Part shown: piece by piece, positions 25,836 through 33,512 of the stretch | How the letters are laid out: the number at the start of each line of letters is the position of its first letter | Position numbering within the stretch: the first letter of the stretch is position 1 | Origin: Palsa-504 sp963739615 | Lineage (GTDB): Bacteria > Actinomycetota > Actinomycetes > Streptosporangiales > Streptosporangiaceae | Assembly: GCA_963739615.1 (NCBI GenBank) | Contig: CAVUBD010000035.1 | Location: 254,543 to 318,542 of the forward strand | Direction: 5' to 3' | DNA length: 64,000 bases | The notes under the pieces: generated by a model | What the model was told of the DNA's origin: nothing | What the model saw: only the letters and a program-made list of their open reading frames with translations | Database searches by the model: none | Made by a program: the position numbers and the translations under genes

Positions 25836-26369
25836 TCAGTCATCCATTCCCCGCCGGCGCGTGGATTGATGCCGGTAGAGCAGCGGTAGCACGCGGAGAT
25901 CTTTCGGCCGCCCGGCTGACTCTTTGGACCGGATCACGTCGGCAAGGTCTGCCACGATCACCTCAACGTCACCGACGCGGAGGCGGTGCGCGTTGACCGC
26001 GAGCTGGGCGTAGCCTCCTTCAAAGCCTGATGGATGGAAAGAGATGTCGAACTCGCCGTCAGGACAGGTCAGATTCCAGACGTCGGCCGCCGCCAGGGAC
26101 GCGGCGTCATGGCTGAAGGGCAGCCCGTCCGGCACCGCCTCGGTCCGGATCCGCGCATCGAGTTCCTTCAGCGCCGACGAGAGCCGGGCCAGGTTCTCCT
26201 GGCTTGCCTCCGGCGTCAGGTCGATGTCTCTTGTCGCTGGTATCGGGGCCTGCTGCGCAATGGCGGCAAAGGCACCGATGATGACGTAGCGCACCTGGTG
26301 CCGGTTCAGCGCGGCGACTATGGCGGCAGCGTCCAGTTCGGGTTCACCGGCAGCCTCATGCTCGCTCAC
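25836..26369 (-). CDS. Nucleotidyltransferase-fold protein (AbiEii/MNT-like)
   Basis: 177 residues from GTG 26369. The pol-beta nucleotidyltransferase signature is visible: YVIIGAFAAIAQQAPIPATRDIDL, with G(A/S) then DxD as the metal ligands. An ENLARLSSALKELDARIR helix and a second acidic strand (GEFDISFHPSG) follow. The C-terminus (IRSKESAGRPKDLRVLPLL) is typical of small stand-alone family members linked to antitoxins. The start overlaps the XRE stop (GTGA), so it is co-translated. Likely a toxin or modifying enzyme in a type II/IV-like module; the target is unknown. Confidence 0.75.
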   Translation of the reverse strand: MSEHEAAGEPELDAAAIVAALNRHQVRYVIIGAFAAIAQQAPIPATRDIDLTPEASQENLARLSSALKELDARIRTEAVPDGLPFSHDAASLAAADVWNLTCPDGEFDISFHPSGFEGGYAQLAVNAHRLRVGDVEVIVADLADVIRSKESAGRPKDLRVLPLLYRHQSTRRRGMDD

Positions 26370-26713
26370 GCCACATCCTCGGCGGGCGTTGCCTGGCGCC
26401 ATGCCTGAAGCTGCCGGTCGCGGCGCAGCCGCTCGGATTCGGAGCGGCCGGCTTCCAGCCCGGCGAGTATGTCGTCATGCGGATCGTAGGCGGCTAGGTG
26501 CAGGCGCAGGTCGAAGCCAGCCGCGCGCAGCAGCCTCAGCAACGTGCTGAGGGTCGGCTGCCGCTGGTCACGTTCGTAGGCTGAGATCATCGTGACCGGT
26601 ACCCCCGCTCGTTCGGCCAGTTCCCGCTGGCTCATGCCGGCCTTCAGACGGGCGAGTTGCAGGAGCGCCGAAGATGGCGATGGCAGCCCTTCAGGATCAT
26701 ACGGTTGTGTCAT
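26366..26713 (-). CDS. XRE-family regulator / antitoxin
   Basis: 115 residues from ATG 26713. The helix-turn-helix is at about 20-70: LLQLARLKAGMSQRELAERAG then VPVTMISAYERDQRQPTLSTL. A C-terminal extension carries helices (LRRDRQLQAWRQAT) that may contact the partner. It forms an operon with the nucleotidyltransferase. A 28-bp palindrome covers its start codon, so it probably represses itself. Confidence 0.85.
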   Translation of the reverse strand: MTQPYDPEGLPSPSSALLQLARLKAGMSQRELAERAGVPVTMISAYERDQRQPTLSTLLRLLRAAGFDLRLHLAAYDPHDDILAGLEAGRSESERLRRDRQLQAWRQATPAEDVA

Positions 26714-26726
26714 AACACAATCGTAT
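26699..26726. promoter_or_regulatory. Palindromic operator over the XRE start codon
   Basis: A 28-bp imperfect inverted repeat (24 of 28 positions symmetric) with arms ATACGGTTGTGT and ACACAATCGTAT. The start codon lies at its centre (26711-26713). Also, GTAACA/TGTTAC arms at 26761-26780 form a second inverted repeat upstream. Confidence 0.6.
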
Positions 26727-26803
26727 GACTCGACGATACCGCTTATCCAGCTGCTACGGGGTAACAGAAGCAAGTGTTACTGATGATGGCACCGCGACCC
26801 GCC

Positions 26804-26823
26804 GTGCAAACGATAACGACACA
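26804..26823. repeat. Island repeat copy 2 (short)
   Basis: GTGCAAACGATAACGACACA, one mismatch to the 28306 copy, without the 36-bp upstream part. It lies about 100 bases downstream of the BrnA-like stop. Confidence 0.8.
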
Positions 26824-26918
26824 GGTCAGTGGCCGCCTCTGGTATGGGTCACGTTTCATCCGTTGACCGCAGTTCCCGGGCGTTGACCTGGGTAAACGCT
26901 GCGTGTGGGCGTGCCGGG

Positions 26919-27155
26919 TCAGGCGGTCCGTCGCAGTTCGTGCTCGACTGCCCGGCGGATCCACGCCGATAGCGACCGGTCGTCGGCATCGGCCGCGCGG
27001 CGGGCCTGCTCCAGCAGTTCCGGGGGGAACCGCACGGGCACGGGTGTGCCCAGCCGGGAGGCATGGCGTCGGCGGGCGGGTCCCTGCGGCTCCTGGTTTT
27101 CCGGCTGCGCGTAAAAGTCGAATTCCTGGTCAGGTGTCATGGGCGTGTTGGTCAT
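26919..27155 (-). CDS. brnA: BrnA-like ribbon-helix-helix antitoxin
   Basis: 78 residues. The C-terminal half is a ribbon-helix-helix: TPVPVRFPPELLEQARRAADA then DRSLSAWIRRAVEHELRR. The N-terminal half is acidic and flexible (MTNTPMTPDQEFDFYAQPEN), as expected for a toxin-wrapping segment. It follows the BrnT-like gene with a 4-bp ATGA overlap, the toxin-first order typical of BrnTA. Confidence 0.7.
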   Translation of the reverse strand: MTNTPMTPDQEFDFYAQPENQEPQGPARRRHASRLGTPVPVRFPPELLEQARRAADADDRSLSAWIRRAVEHELRRTA

Positions 27156-27460
27156 CGGTCTCTCCGGTACTGGGCGGCAAGCCTGTCCGCCGCCTGATAG
27201 CAGCCGATCGGACGGTATCTGTGCGGGTCACCGCTGCGCGCGGGAGCCAGGGGAACCACGAGCACCCGGCCGCCGGCCTCGGCGTACATGAGCCAGTGCG
27301 CTGGAGGCTTGGCCGGGTAGAACAACGGGTCGCTGGCCCACACGTCATCGATGTCATCGATGCCAAGGTGCGGATGCTTGAACAGGTGTGCGGCCTGGGT
27401 GTCGATCTCGAACGGGTCTTCCTCATCCAGCAGGTCTAGATAGAACCGCTCACCGGCCAC
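27152..27460 (-). CDS. brnT: BrnT-like toxin
   Basis: 102 residues from GTG 27460. The order resembles BrnT: FEIDTQAAHLFKHPHLGIDDIDDVW near the N-terminus, then strands around HWLMYAEAGGRVLVVPLAP and the closing YRPIGCYQAADRLAAQYRRDR. Members are RNase-like translation inhibitors. There is hardly any leader before the GTG. Assignment is by pattern and by its ribbon-helix-helix partner. Confidence 0.62.
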   Translation of the reverse strand: MAGERFYLDLLDEEDPFEIDTQAAHLFKHPHLGIDDIDDVWASDPLFYPAKPPAHWLMYAEAGGRVLVVPLAPARSGDPHRYRPIGCYQAADRLAAQYRRDR

Positions 27461-27537
27461 CTAATGATCGTATTACAAACGATTACCGACTAGCCAGCGG
27501 ACCTGGACGCGAGCAAGCTGATGCATGATGTGCAGTC

Positions 27538-28152
27538 ATGAGGTACAAGCGCGCCGTCGAGAAGCTGCGGATCCTCGCCGAGACGTGCGAGCGCGTGAAG
27601 ATCTTCTGGCTCGACACGGAGCCGTTCCTGAAAGCCGTGTATGCCTTCGGCGAGGTACTGGACGGAGCCGACCCGCTGGCTGCCGTTCAGGTCGCGGTCG
27701 CGATCAACCTGGCCCCGGAGGAAGTTCCGTGGGAGTCCAGCCCCGAAGGGACCGACTGGCTGGCGAATGAGCTGCGGCTCAGCAAGGGCGGCTTCATGTA
27801 CTTCTGGCGGTCGCACCTGGACCCGATCTGGAATCACTACATCCGCGGCCCGGTGCGCATCTGGTCTGTCGATGGCGGTCCCGACGAGCGGGCGCTCACG
27901 GCGCTGGAAGCCAGAGACCTCAGGTCGCTGAAGCGGCTGATCCCGGAACCAGCCGATGAGCGGCTGCAGCTCCGGGAAGACCTGGACGCGGCGCTGGCTC
28001 ATCTGCGCGAGATCCGCGACAAGTACTGGGATCATGACTGGCGGCGCGAGCACCGTGGCTACGGCCGCTATCCGGAGAACGAACTGTGGGATGCAGTCGA
28101 AGGCTATCTCGACCTGGTTGATGCCGCCTCGTCCAGCGATCCGGACACCTGA
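27538..28152 (+). CDS. Hypothetical actinobacterial protein (DUF7711-like)
   Basis: 204 residues, the only plus-strand gene of the island. It resembles a conserved actinobacterial family, starting RYKRAVEKLRILAETCERV and carrying VLDGADPLAAVQVAVAINLAPEEVPW and SHLDPIWNHYIRGPVRIWS, a Trp/His-rich core. I recall it as a DUF7711-type protein of unknown function, with low certainty about the number. It has no transmembrane segment. The position between BrnTA-like and VapBC modules suggests a defence or addiction-related role, which is only inference. Confidence 0.75.
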   Translation: MRYKRAVEKLRILAETCERVKIFWLDTEPFLKAVYAFGEVLDGADPLAAVQVAVAINLAPEEVPWESSPEGTDWLANELRLSKGGFMYFWRSHLDPIWNHYIRGPVRIWSVDGGPDERALTALEARDLRSLKRLIPEPADERLQLREDLDAALAHLREIRDKYWDHDWRREHRGYGRYPENELWDAVEGYLDLVDAASSSDPDT

Positions 28153-28264
28153 GGTCTCGGTGACCTGGGTCCGCGGGCTGGGCAATTGGAGCATGCGGGG
28201 CGCTCCGGTCCGTAGCGAAAGAGCCGCGAGAGATACCGGCTCACGGGAGCTCTTCGCTGCTCAA

Positions 28265-28331
28265 CCAGGTCAGCGAACGCTCTGCGGATGAGGCCACGCT
28301 CCACGGTGCAAACGATAATGACACACATTGT
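28265..28331. repeat. Island repeat copy 3 (long)
   Basis: The 36-base block 28265-28300 is identical to 24538-24573 and is followed at 28306 by GTGCAAACGATAATGACACA. It lies downstream of both the plus-strand gene and the minus-strand vapC. The 28153-28494 gap contains no supported gene. Confidence 0.9.
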
Positions 28332-28401
28332 CCGCCTGGCTCCTCGAAGGAGCCGGTATCAACGGGGACAGCGACGGCAGGTTCCCTGACGCGAGCCCAC
28401 A

Positions 28402-28420
28402 GTGCAAACGATAGCGGCAC
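28402..28420. repeat. Island repeat copy 4 (short, diverged)
   Basis: GTGCAAACGATAGCGGCAC, a diverged core copy 75 bases downstream of the vapC stop. Confidence 0.65.
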
Positions 28421-28494
28421 GAGCTGTGCCTCAACGAGACCGAGCAGCCGAGGCAGGTAATTTCGCTGGACTCAGCCGTTCCGCGCAGGAGGAG

Positions 28495-28926
28495 CTATCG
28501 ATCGGCCGGCAGCAGGCGGAAGGCATCGAAGCGTCGGCTGAGCGGGGTTACCGCCCGGAAGTGACGCTGATCTGTCGTGAGGATCTCATTGGTGTCGTAA
28601 CGATCGGCGAGGACGGCGTTCAGCGCATCTGTTATGCCGATCTTAAGGTCGCGGTGCTGGGCAGCCAGGCCTCGTGCAGTGCGCAGGTCATCGACATCAA
28701 GGTCGGCTATCTCGTAGGCGCCGCTGGTCAGGTCGTCGATGACCGCGAGTTCCTGATCAACGCCAACTCTGTCGAGCACCATGTAATCGATCTCCGCGAG
28801 TACGAGCGGAGAGACCACGGGTGGCTCGGTGACCGTGCGCAGGATGTCCTGTATCACCTCTGACAACGGGTGCTTGGCGGCCGTCCCTGCCAGGTAGCCG
28901 GACGTATCTATGATCAGGCGCCCCAC
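28495..28926 (-). CDS. vapC: PIN-domain toxin VapC
   Basis: 143 residues. PIN acidic residues are present: LIIDTSGYLA (first Asp), VSPLVLAEIDYM (Glu), DLKIGITDALNAVLADRY (Asp) and LTTDQRHFRAV (last Asp). It would be a Mg-dependent RNase. It overlaps the VapB stop by 13 bp. Confidence 0.9.
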   Translation of the reverse strand: MGRLIIDTSGYLAGTAAKHPLSEVIQDILRTVTEPPVVSPLVLAEIDYMVLDRVGVDQELAVIDDLTSGAYEIADLDVDDLRTARGLAAQHRDLKIGITDALNAVLADRYDTNEILTTDQRHFRAVTPLSRRFDAFRLLPADR

Positions 28927-29171
28927 AGCCCGTCCTCCAGTCCGGCGGTGCCGAACCCCGCCGACAGATACTCGTCGACATGATCGACGACCGCTGGGTC
29001 CAGGTCGAACCGGGGCGGATTGGGCCGCGGGCTCTCCGGTTCCTCGGCGAGCAGACGGCTAACCGCATCCCTGATCAACTCAGCCTCGCTGCGGTGCTGC
29101 CGATGTGCGGCAGCCGAGAGCCGCCGCTTGGCATCCAGCGGCAGGTACACGGTGGTACGCGTCATCGTCAT
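28914..29171 (-). CDS. vapB: Ribbon-helix-helix antitoxin VapB
   Basis: About 85 residues from ATG 29171; ATG 29165 also fits and an ATG-equivalent further up at 29192 is less likely. TRTTVYLPLDAKRRLSAAAHRQ and SEAELIRDAVSRLL form the ribbon-helix-helix. The acidic, Pro-rich C-terminus (EEPESPRPNPPRFDLDPA) is the VapC-binding tail. No clear ribosome site and a TATATG box close by suggest a leaderless message. Confidence 0.85.
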   Translation of the reverse strand: MTMTRTTVYLPLDAKRRLSAAAHRQHRSEAELIRDAVSRLLAEEPESPRPNPPRFDLDPAVVDHVDEYLSAGFGTAGLEDGLWGA

Positions 29172-29244
29172 GACATATATGGTAGTCCTCACTATTACCT
29201 TCTGCGACGCACCAGAGCACCCATCAAGCGGAGACTGCTGGCCT

Positions 29245-29400
29245 GTTTGTGTGTGTGACGACAGCCCGCTCTGCCGTCACCACCACCGGTGCAAACAGGC
29301 CCAGGGCTGGCGGCTCGAGCAGCCCGCCCCTGGCACCCTGGTCTGGCGCACCCCCGCCGGCCGCACCTACACGGTCACTCCCACCCAATACCCGATGTAG
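29245..29400 (+). pseudogene. C-terminal fragment of an HNH (DUF222-type) endonuclease
   Basis: The last about 50 codons of a DUF222/HNH protein: SPLCRHHHRCKQAQGWRLEQ, PGTLVWRTPAGRTYTVTPT. The HH..H zinc/nuclease end is recognisable, but the DUF222 body (normally 350+ residues) is missing. It marks the right edge of the island. Confidence 0.65.
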
Positions 29401-29473
29401 CCGTTCTTGTACGCAGGAGCAGCCACGCCACGCTTGCCGTGCATCACGCTCGCCCCGGCACCTGAAGGAGCCC

Positions 29474-30535
29474 TCAGGCCTTGGTAGCCAGCAGATCGCC
29501 GAGGTGCTGATCGATCTGCGGCATGAACGTCGGCGCCACGCCGAACAGCCCGAGGTGGCCCAGGATGTCGTTCACCACGCGCAGCTCGCTGCCGGGTATC
29601 AGCTCCTGCTCAGGAGCGCAGTCGCGGGGCGGGAACAGCAGGTCCTCGTCGATGGGGATGACGAAGGTCTTGGCAGTGATCCGCCCGAGGGCCTGCGCCA
29701 GGTTCCCGCCTGTGTGCCTGGCGACGTCGCCGCGCTGCCACTTCCATGACTGGGTGAGCAGGTCATTGGGGTCCATCACGGTGAAGTACGGCTCCAGGAA
29801 GCCGGTGATGAACTCCTCCCGCGAGGAGAACTCGAGCGCCCGCCAGACCTCCTGCTTCCAGAATTCGGTGGAGAAGCCCACCACCCCCCACAGGTGCGCC
29901 TGCCGCACGAGCCCGTCCACCACGTCCCCGTTGGACTTGTACTCCCCGCCGTCCCAGCCCGGATCGGACATGATGGCTTCCCGCATGGTCTGCGCCAGCA
30001 GGAAATCGTGCGGGGTGTTCTGCGCGGTGCCCGCGATCGGGGCGGCCCGCTGGACCTGGCCGGGGAACCGCACCGCCCACTCGTAGGTCTGCTGCGCCCC
30101 CATCGAGCCGCCCACCACCAGCGCCAGCCGCTCGATGCCGAAATGCGAGCGCAGCAGCCGCTCCTGCGCCACCACGTCATCGCCGATGCGCACGGCAGGG
30201 AACTTCGACATCGCCAGCGCCGCGTTCGGGCCGTCGGCATTGTGCGGCGACGTCGACAGGCCGCTGCCGATCTGGTCGATCGCGACGATGAAGTACCGCT
30301 CGGGGTTCAGCGCGTGATCCGGGCCGATGTAGACGTCGCGCCAGATCTGGTGCGTGCCCGAGTACCAGCTCGTGATCAGGATCGCGTTGTCCCTCGCCGA
30401 GTTGAGCTCGCCGAAGGTGGCCACCGCCAGCTGGCAGTCCGGGATGGCACCGCCCTCCTCCAGGTCCAGGCGCCCGATGCTGACCAGGTCGTAGTCACCG
30501 TGGAACTCGTGGGAGTAAAACGGGTTATCGATCAC
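29474..30535 (-). CDS. MetX-like alpha/beta hydrolase (homoserine acetyltransferase family)
   Basis: 353 residues. The nucleophile elbow is LVVGGSMGAQQTYEWA, with the family's GGSMGG written GGSMGA; the acid/His end is GHLGLFG after PGSELRVVNDIL. LITSWYSGTHQIW and IDQIGSGLSTSP replace the motifs of true homoserine acetyltransferase (NPD..GDGLG-type). It is therefore more likely an esterase or acyltransferase of the wider family. The gene follows the Baeyer-Villiger monooxygenase by 34 bp, suggesting that it hydrolyses the ester made there. Confidence 0.82.
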   Translation of the reverse strand: MIDNPFYSHEFHGDYDLVSIGRLDLEEGGAIPDCQLAVATFGELNSARDNAILITSWYSGTHQIWRDVYIGPDHALNPERYFIVAIDQIGSGLSTSPHNADGPNAALAMSKFPAVRIGDDVVAQERLLRSHFGIERLALVVGGSMGAQQTYEWAVRFPGQVQRAAPIAGTAQNTPHDFLLAQTMREAIMSDPGWDGGEYKSNGDVVDGLVRQAHLWGVVGFSTEFWKQEVWRALEFSSREEFITGFLEPYFTVMDPNDLLTQSWKWQRGDVARHTGGNLAQALGRITAKTFVIPIDEDLLFPPRDCAPEQELIPGSELRVVNDILGHLGLFGVAPTFMPQIDQHLGDLLATKA

Positions 30536-30569
30536 GGGTGCTGTGCTCCTTACTCAGGAAAACGCTAGA

Positions 30570-32189
30570 TCAGACCCCGCCGAGCACGAAGCCCTCGTAC
30601 CCGTTGTCCGCGATCGCGTCACAGCGCGCACGGTAGGGCCCGACGAAGTCCAGGCTGGGCATGAACACCCGCGGCTTGCCAGGGATGTTGGCGCCCATGT
30701 ACCAGGTGTCGGCCGTCGGGAACAGCGTGGTCTGGGCCACCTCCTGATTGTGCGCCACCCAGTCGTCCTCGGCCTGCACGGTCGGCTCGATCGTCGCCGC
30801 GCCGCGGTCGCGCATGTCGCCGATGATCCGGGCGATGAATTCGACGTGCTGCTCGATCGAGACCGGCATGTTCGACAGCACCGACGGGCTCTGCGGTCCG
30901 GTGATGATGAACAGGTTCGGGAACCCCGCGCTGGTCAGCCCGAGGTAGGTGCGCGGACCGTCGGCCCACTTCTCCCGCAGCAGCTGGCCGCCCCGGCCCC
31001 GGATGTCGATCTTGTTGAGCGGGCCGGTCATGGCGTCGAACCCGGTCGCGTAGACGATCGTGTCGAACTCGTACTCGGCGCCGTCCGCCAGCCGGACCCC
31101 GGCCGGCGTGATCTCGGCGACCGGGTTGGACTTGACGTCGACCAGGTGCACGTGCGGCAGGTTGAACGTCTCGTAGTAGCCGGAGTCGAGCGGGTTGCGC
31201 TTGCAGCCGAACGGATAGCCGTGCGGGGTCAGCAATTCGGCGACCGACGGATCCTCGACCGCCTCCCTGATCCGCTCGTGCAGGAACCCCCGCACCTTCG
31301 CGTTGGCGTCGTCGCTGAAGAAGATGTCGACGTAGCTGCCGAGCCAGATGCCGAATCCGCCCTCGTCCCAGCGGGTCATGAGCTCGCGGCGCAGCTCGTC
31401 GTCGGGTGTCTCGAGCGCGCCCTTCTCCAGGAAGGAGAGCTCGAAGCCGAAGAAGGACCCGCGCAGGCGCTCCCGGATCCCGGCGTAGTCCTGCTTGCGG
31501 CCCGCCGCGACATCGGAAGCCACCGGCCCGTTGCGGGCCGGGACGATGTAGTTGGCGGTGCGCTGGAACACCGTCAGTCCGGCGGCCTGGGCGGCGATCA
31601 GCGGCACGGCCTGCACCGCGCTGGCGCCGGTGCCGATGACGCCGACCCGCTGGCCGGTGAAGTCCACGTCCTCGTGCGGCCAGCGCCCGGTGTGGTACGA
31701 GGCGCCCCGGAAGGAGTCGATGCCGGCGAACGCCGGCGTGTTCGACGCCGAAAGCGCCCCGACGCCGGTGATGAGGAACCGCGCCGTGACCTGCGCACCG
31801 GAATCTGTCGTCACCGTCCACCGGGCGGCGGCTTCGTCGTAGGTCGCCGCGGTGACCGAGGTGCTGAACGTGATGTCCCGGTTCAGGTCGAACCGCTCGG
31901 CCACGTGCTCCAGGTAGGCCCGGATCTCGTGCTGCTCGGGGTAGCGCTCGCTCCAGTCCCACTCCTGCCAGAGGTCCTCGTCGAAGAAGTAGCAGTACAC
32001 GTAGCTGTCGGAGTCGCTGCGCGCGCCGGGGTAGCGGTTCCAGTACCAGGTGCCGCCGACGCCGTCGCCGGCCTCGAAGGCCCGGACCGACAGCCCCATC
32101 ATGTTCCGCAGCCGGTGCAGCATGTACAGCCCCGAGAAGCCAGCCCCGATTACGACCGCGTCGACGTCTTGCTCGTGTGCGTGGGTCAT
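30570..32189 (-). CDS. Baeyer-Villiger flavin monooxygenase
   Basis: 539 residues from ATG 32189, behind AGAGGTGG. FAD fold AVVIGAGFSGLYMLHRL at the N-terminus and NADPH fold VGVIGTGASAVQAVP near 185. Between them is the Baeyer-Villiger fingerprint FRGASYHTGRWP (FxGxxxHxxxWP). The C-terminal ...IITGPQSPSVLSNMP is typical of phenylacetone/cyclohexanone monooxygenases. It inserts oxygen into a ketone to give an ester or lactone. It is the first gene of an operon with the MetX-like hydrolase and divergent from a decayed PucR regulator. Confidence 0.95.
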   Translation of the reverse strand: MTHAHEQDVDAVVIGAGFSGLYMLHRLRNMMGLSVRAFEAGDGVGGTWYWNRYPGARSDSDSYVYCYFFDEDLWQEWDWSERYPEQHEIRAYLEHVAERFDLNRDITFSTSVTAATYDEAAARWTVTTDSGAQVTARFLITGVGALSASNTPAFAGIDSFRGASYHTGRWPHEDVDFTGQRVGVIGTGASAVQAVPLIAAQAAGLTVFQRTANYIVPARNGPVASDVAAGRKQDYAGIRERLRGSFFGFELSFLEKGALETPDDELRRELMTRWDEGGFGIWLGSYVDIFFSDDANAKVRGFLHERIREAVEDPSVAELLTPHGYPFGCKRNPLDSGYYETFNLPHVHLVDVKSNPVAEITPAGVRLADGAEYEFDTIVYATGFDAMTGPLNKIDIRGRGGQLLREKWADGPRTYLGLTSAGFPNLFIITGPQSPSVLSNMPVSIEQHVEFIARIIGDMRDRGAATIEPTVQAEDDWVAHNQEVAQTTLFPTADTWYMGANIPGKPRVFMPSLDFVGPYRARCDAIADNGYEGFVLGGV

Positions 32190-32262
32190 CTTTGACCACC
32201 TCTTTCTGGCATCATCGACCTCTGCGGGGCATTCGTCTAGATCTTCGCCGTATGATCCGGTC

Positions 32263-32613
32263 ATGGCGCTACCTGACTGGTCGCCTGCCGCCCGCGATAA
32301 CACCGCTCGCGAGAACGCTGCCCTACGCGAGCTCGTGACCGTCTACCGCCACCTGTCCGGGCTGGCGCTGCAGGACGCCGACCTGGCCGGTGTCGTGCGG
32401 CTCATCTCCGAACGGACGGCCGCCACCGTGGCTGTGGTCACCCAGCTGATGGACGTGCTCACCGCGGCGGCGCTGCACGTGCATCCGAACACGGTGGCCT
32501 ACCGGGTGAAACGCATCGAGGAGCTCACCGGGCTCCGGCTCGATCACTACCCGGACCGGCTCCTCGCCCAGGTGGCGCTGGAGATCCTCACTGCGCTCGG
32601 AACCCAGCCATGA
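32263..32613 (+). pseudogene. Internally deleted PucR/CdaR-type regulator
   Basis: An open frame of 116 codons joins the N-terminal part of a PucR/CdaR-like regulator (NAALRELVTVYRHLSGLALQDADL) directly to its C-terminal HTH_30 domain (LHVHPNTVAYRVKRIEELTG). The central about 250 residues are missing. The frame remains open through the join at about 32440. It probably once controlled the divergent monooxygenase operon; a residual DNA-binding protein is possible. Confidence 0.72.
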
Positions 32614-32990
32614 TCCTCGCCGAGCGCCTGCGCACCCGTCGCACGCTGGTATGCGACGGCGCGATGGGCACGATGCTGCACGCGGCCGGAGCCGCCCTGG
32701 ACCGTTCGCTGCCCGAGCTCAACCTGTCCGACCCGCGGCTTGTCGCCACCATCCACGAGAGCACCTGCACCCCCGGCAGCTTGTCCCGGATGAAATCGAG
32801 CGCCCGCCGGGTCGAGCCGGCCGAGCTGGTGGCGTCCCGGATCCGGCGCGCGCTCGAGTACGTGCCGGCCGACCGGCTGATGATCAACCCCGACTGCGGG
32901 CTGCGGCACCTGGCCCCCGAGGTGGCCCGGGAGAAACTGCGCGCGATGGTGGCCGGCGCCGCGCTGGTCCGGCAGGAGGTACGACATTAG
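32610..32990 (+). pseudogene. Fused remnants: homocysteine S-methyltransferase start + MetE-like end
   Basis: 126 codons. The first about 50 (RRTLVCDGAMGTMLHAAGAA, LPELNLSDPRLVATIHE) are the start of a homocysteine methyltransferase/MetH-type barrel. The remaining about 75 (VASRIRRALEYVPADRLMIN, PDCGLRHLAPEVAREKLRAM) are the end of a cobalamin-independent methionine synthase-type protein, with its zinc-ligand Cys region PDCGL. Everything between is gone, joined in frame near 32765. It overlaps the regulator remnant by 4 bp, preserving an old operon spacing. Confidence 0.75.
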
Positions 32991-32991
32991 T

Positions 32992-33512
32992 GACGACGGG
33001 TTCCCGTTCACCTCGGAGTCGGTGACCGAAGGCCACCCGGACAAGGTGGCCGATCAGATCTCGGACGCGATCGTGGACGCCGCGCTGGCGCAGGACCCGC
33101 GGTCCGCGGTGGCGGTCGAGACGCTGGTGACCACGGGGCTCGTGATCCTGGCCGGCGAGATCACCACAGGTCCGCCTCCTACGCGGCGCGCCACGTGGCC
33201 AAGAACATCGTGGCCGCCGGACTCGCCGGCCGGGTCGAGGTCCAGGTGGCCTACGCGATCGGGATGGCCAGGCCGCTGTCGCTGCTCGTCGAGACCTTCG
33301 GCACCGAGAAGGTCGACCGCAGGACGCTCACCGCCCTGGTGCGGGACCATTTCGACCTGCGGCCCGCCGCCCTGGTGCAGGCCCTGGACCTGCGGCGGCC
33401 GCTCTACCTGCCGACGGCGGCCTACGGGCACTTCGGCCGCGACGAGCCCGGCTTCACCTGGGAGCGCACTGACGCCGCCGCCGCCCTCCGCGCCGCCGCC
33501 GGCCTCGGCTAG
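32992..33512 (+). pseudogene. metK: metK remnant with central deletion and frameshift
   Basis: The start FPFTSESVTEGHPDKVADQI through ALAQDPRSAVAVETLVTTG to GEITTG (to about 33170) is the N-domain of S-adenosylmethionine synthetase. After a change of frame comes SAYAARHVAKNIVAAGLAG and QVAYAIGMARPLS, the C-domain, ending at 33512. About 200 central residues, including catalytic loops, are missing. With the two preceding remnants it is what is left of a methionine/SAM-cycle operon. Confidence 0.85.
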
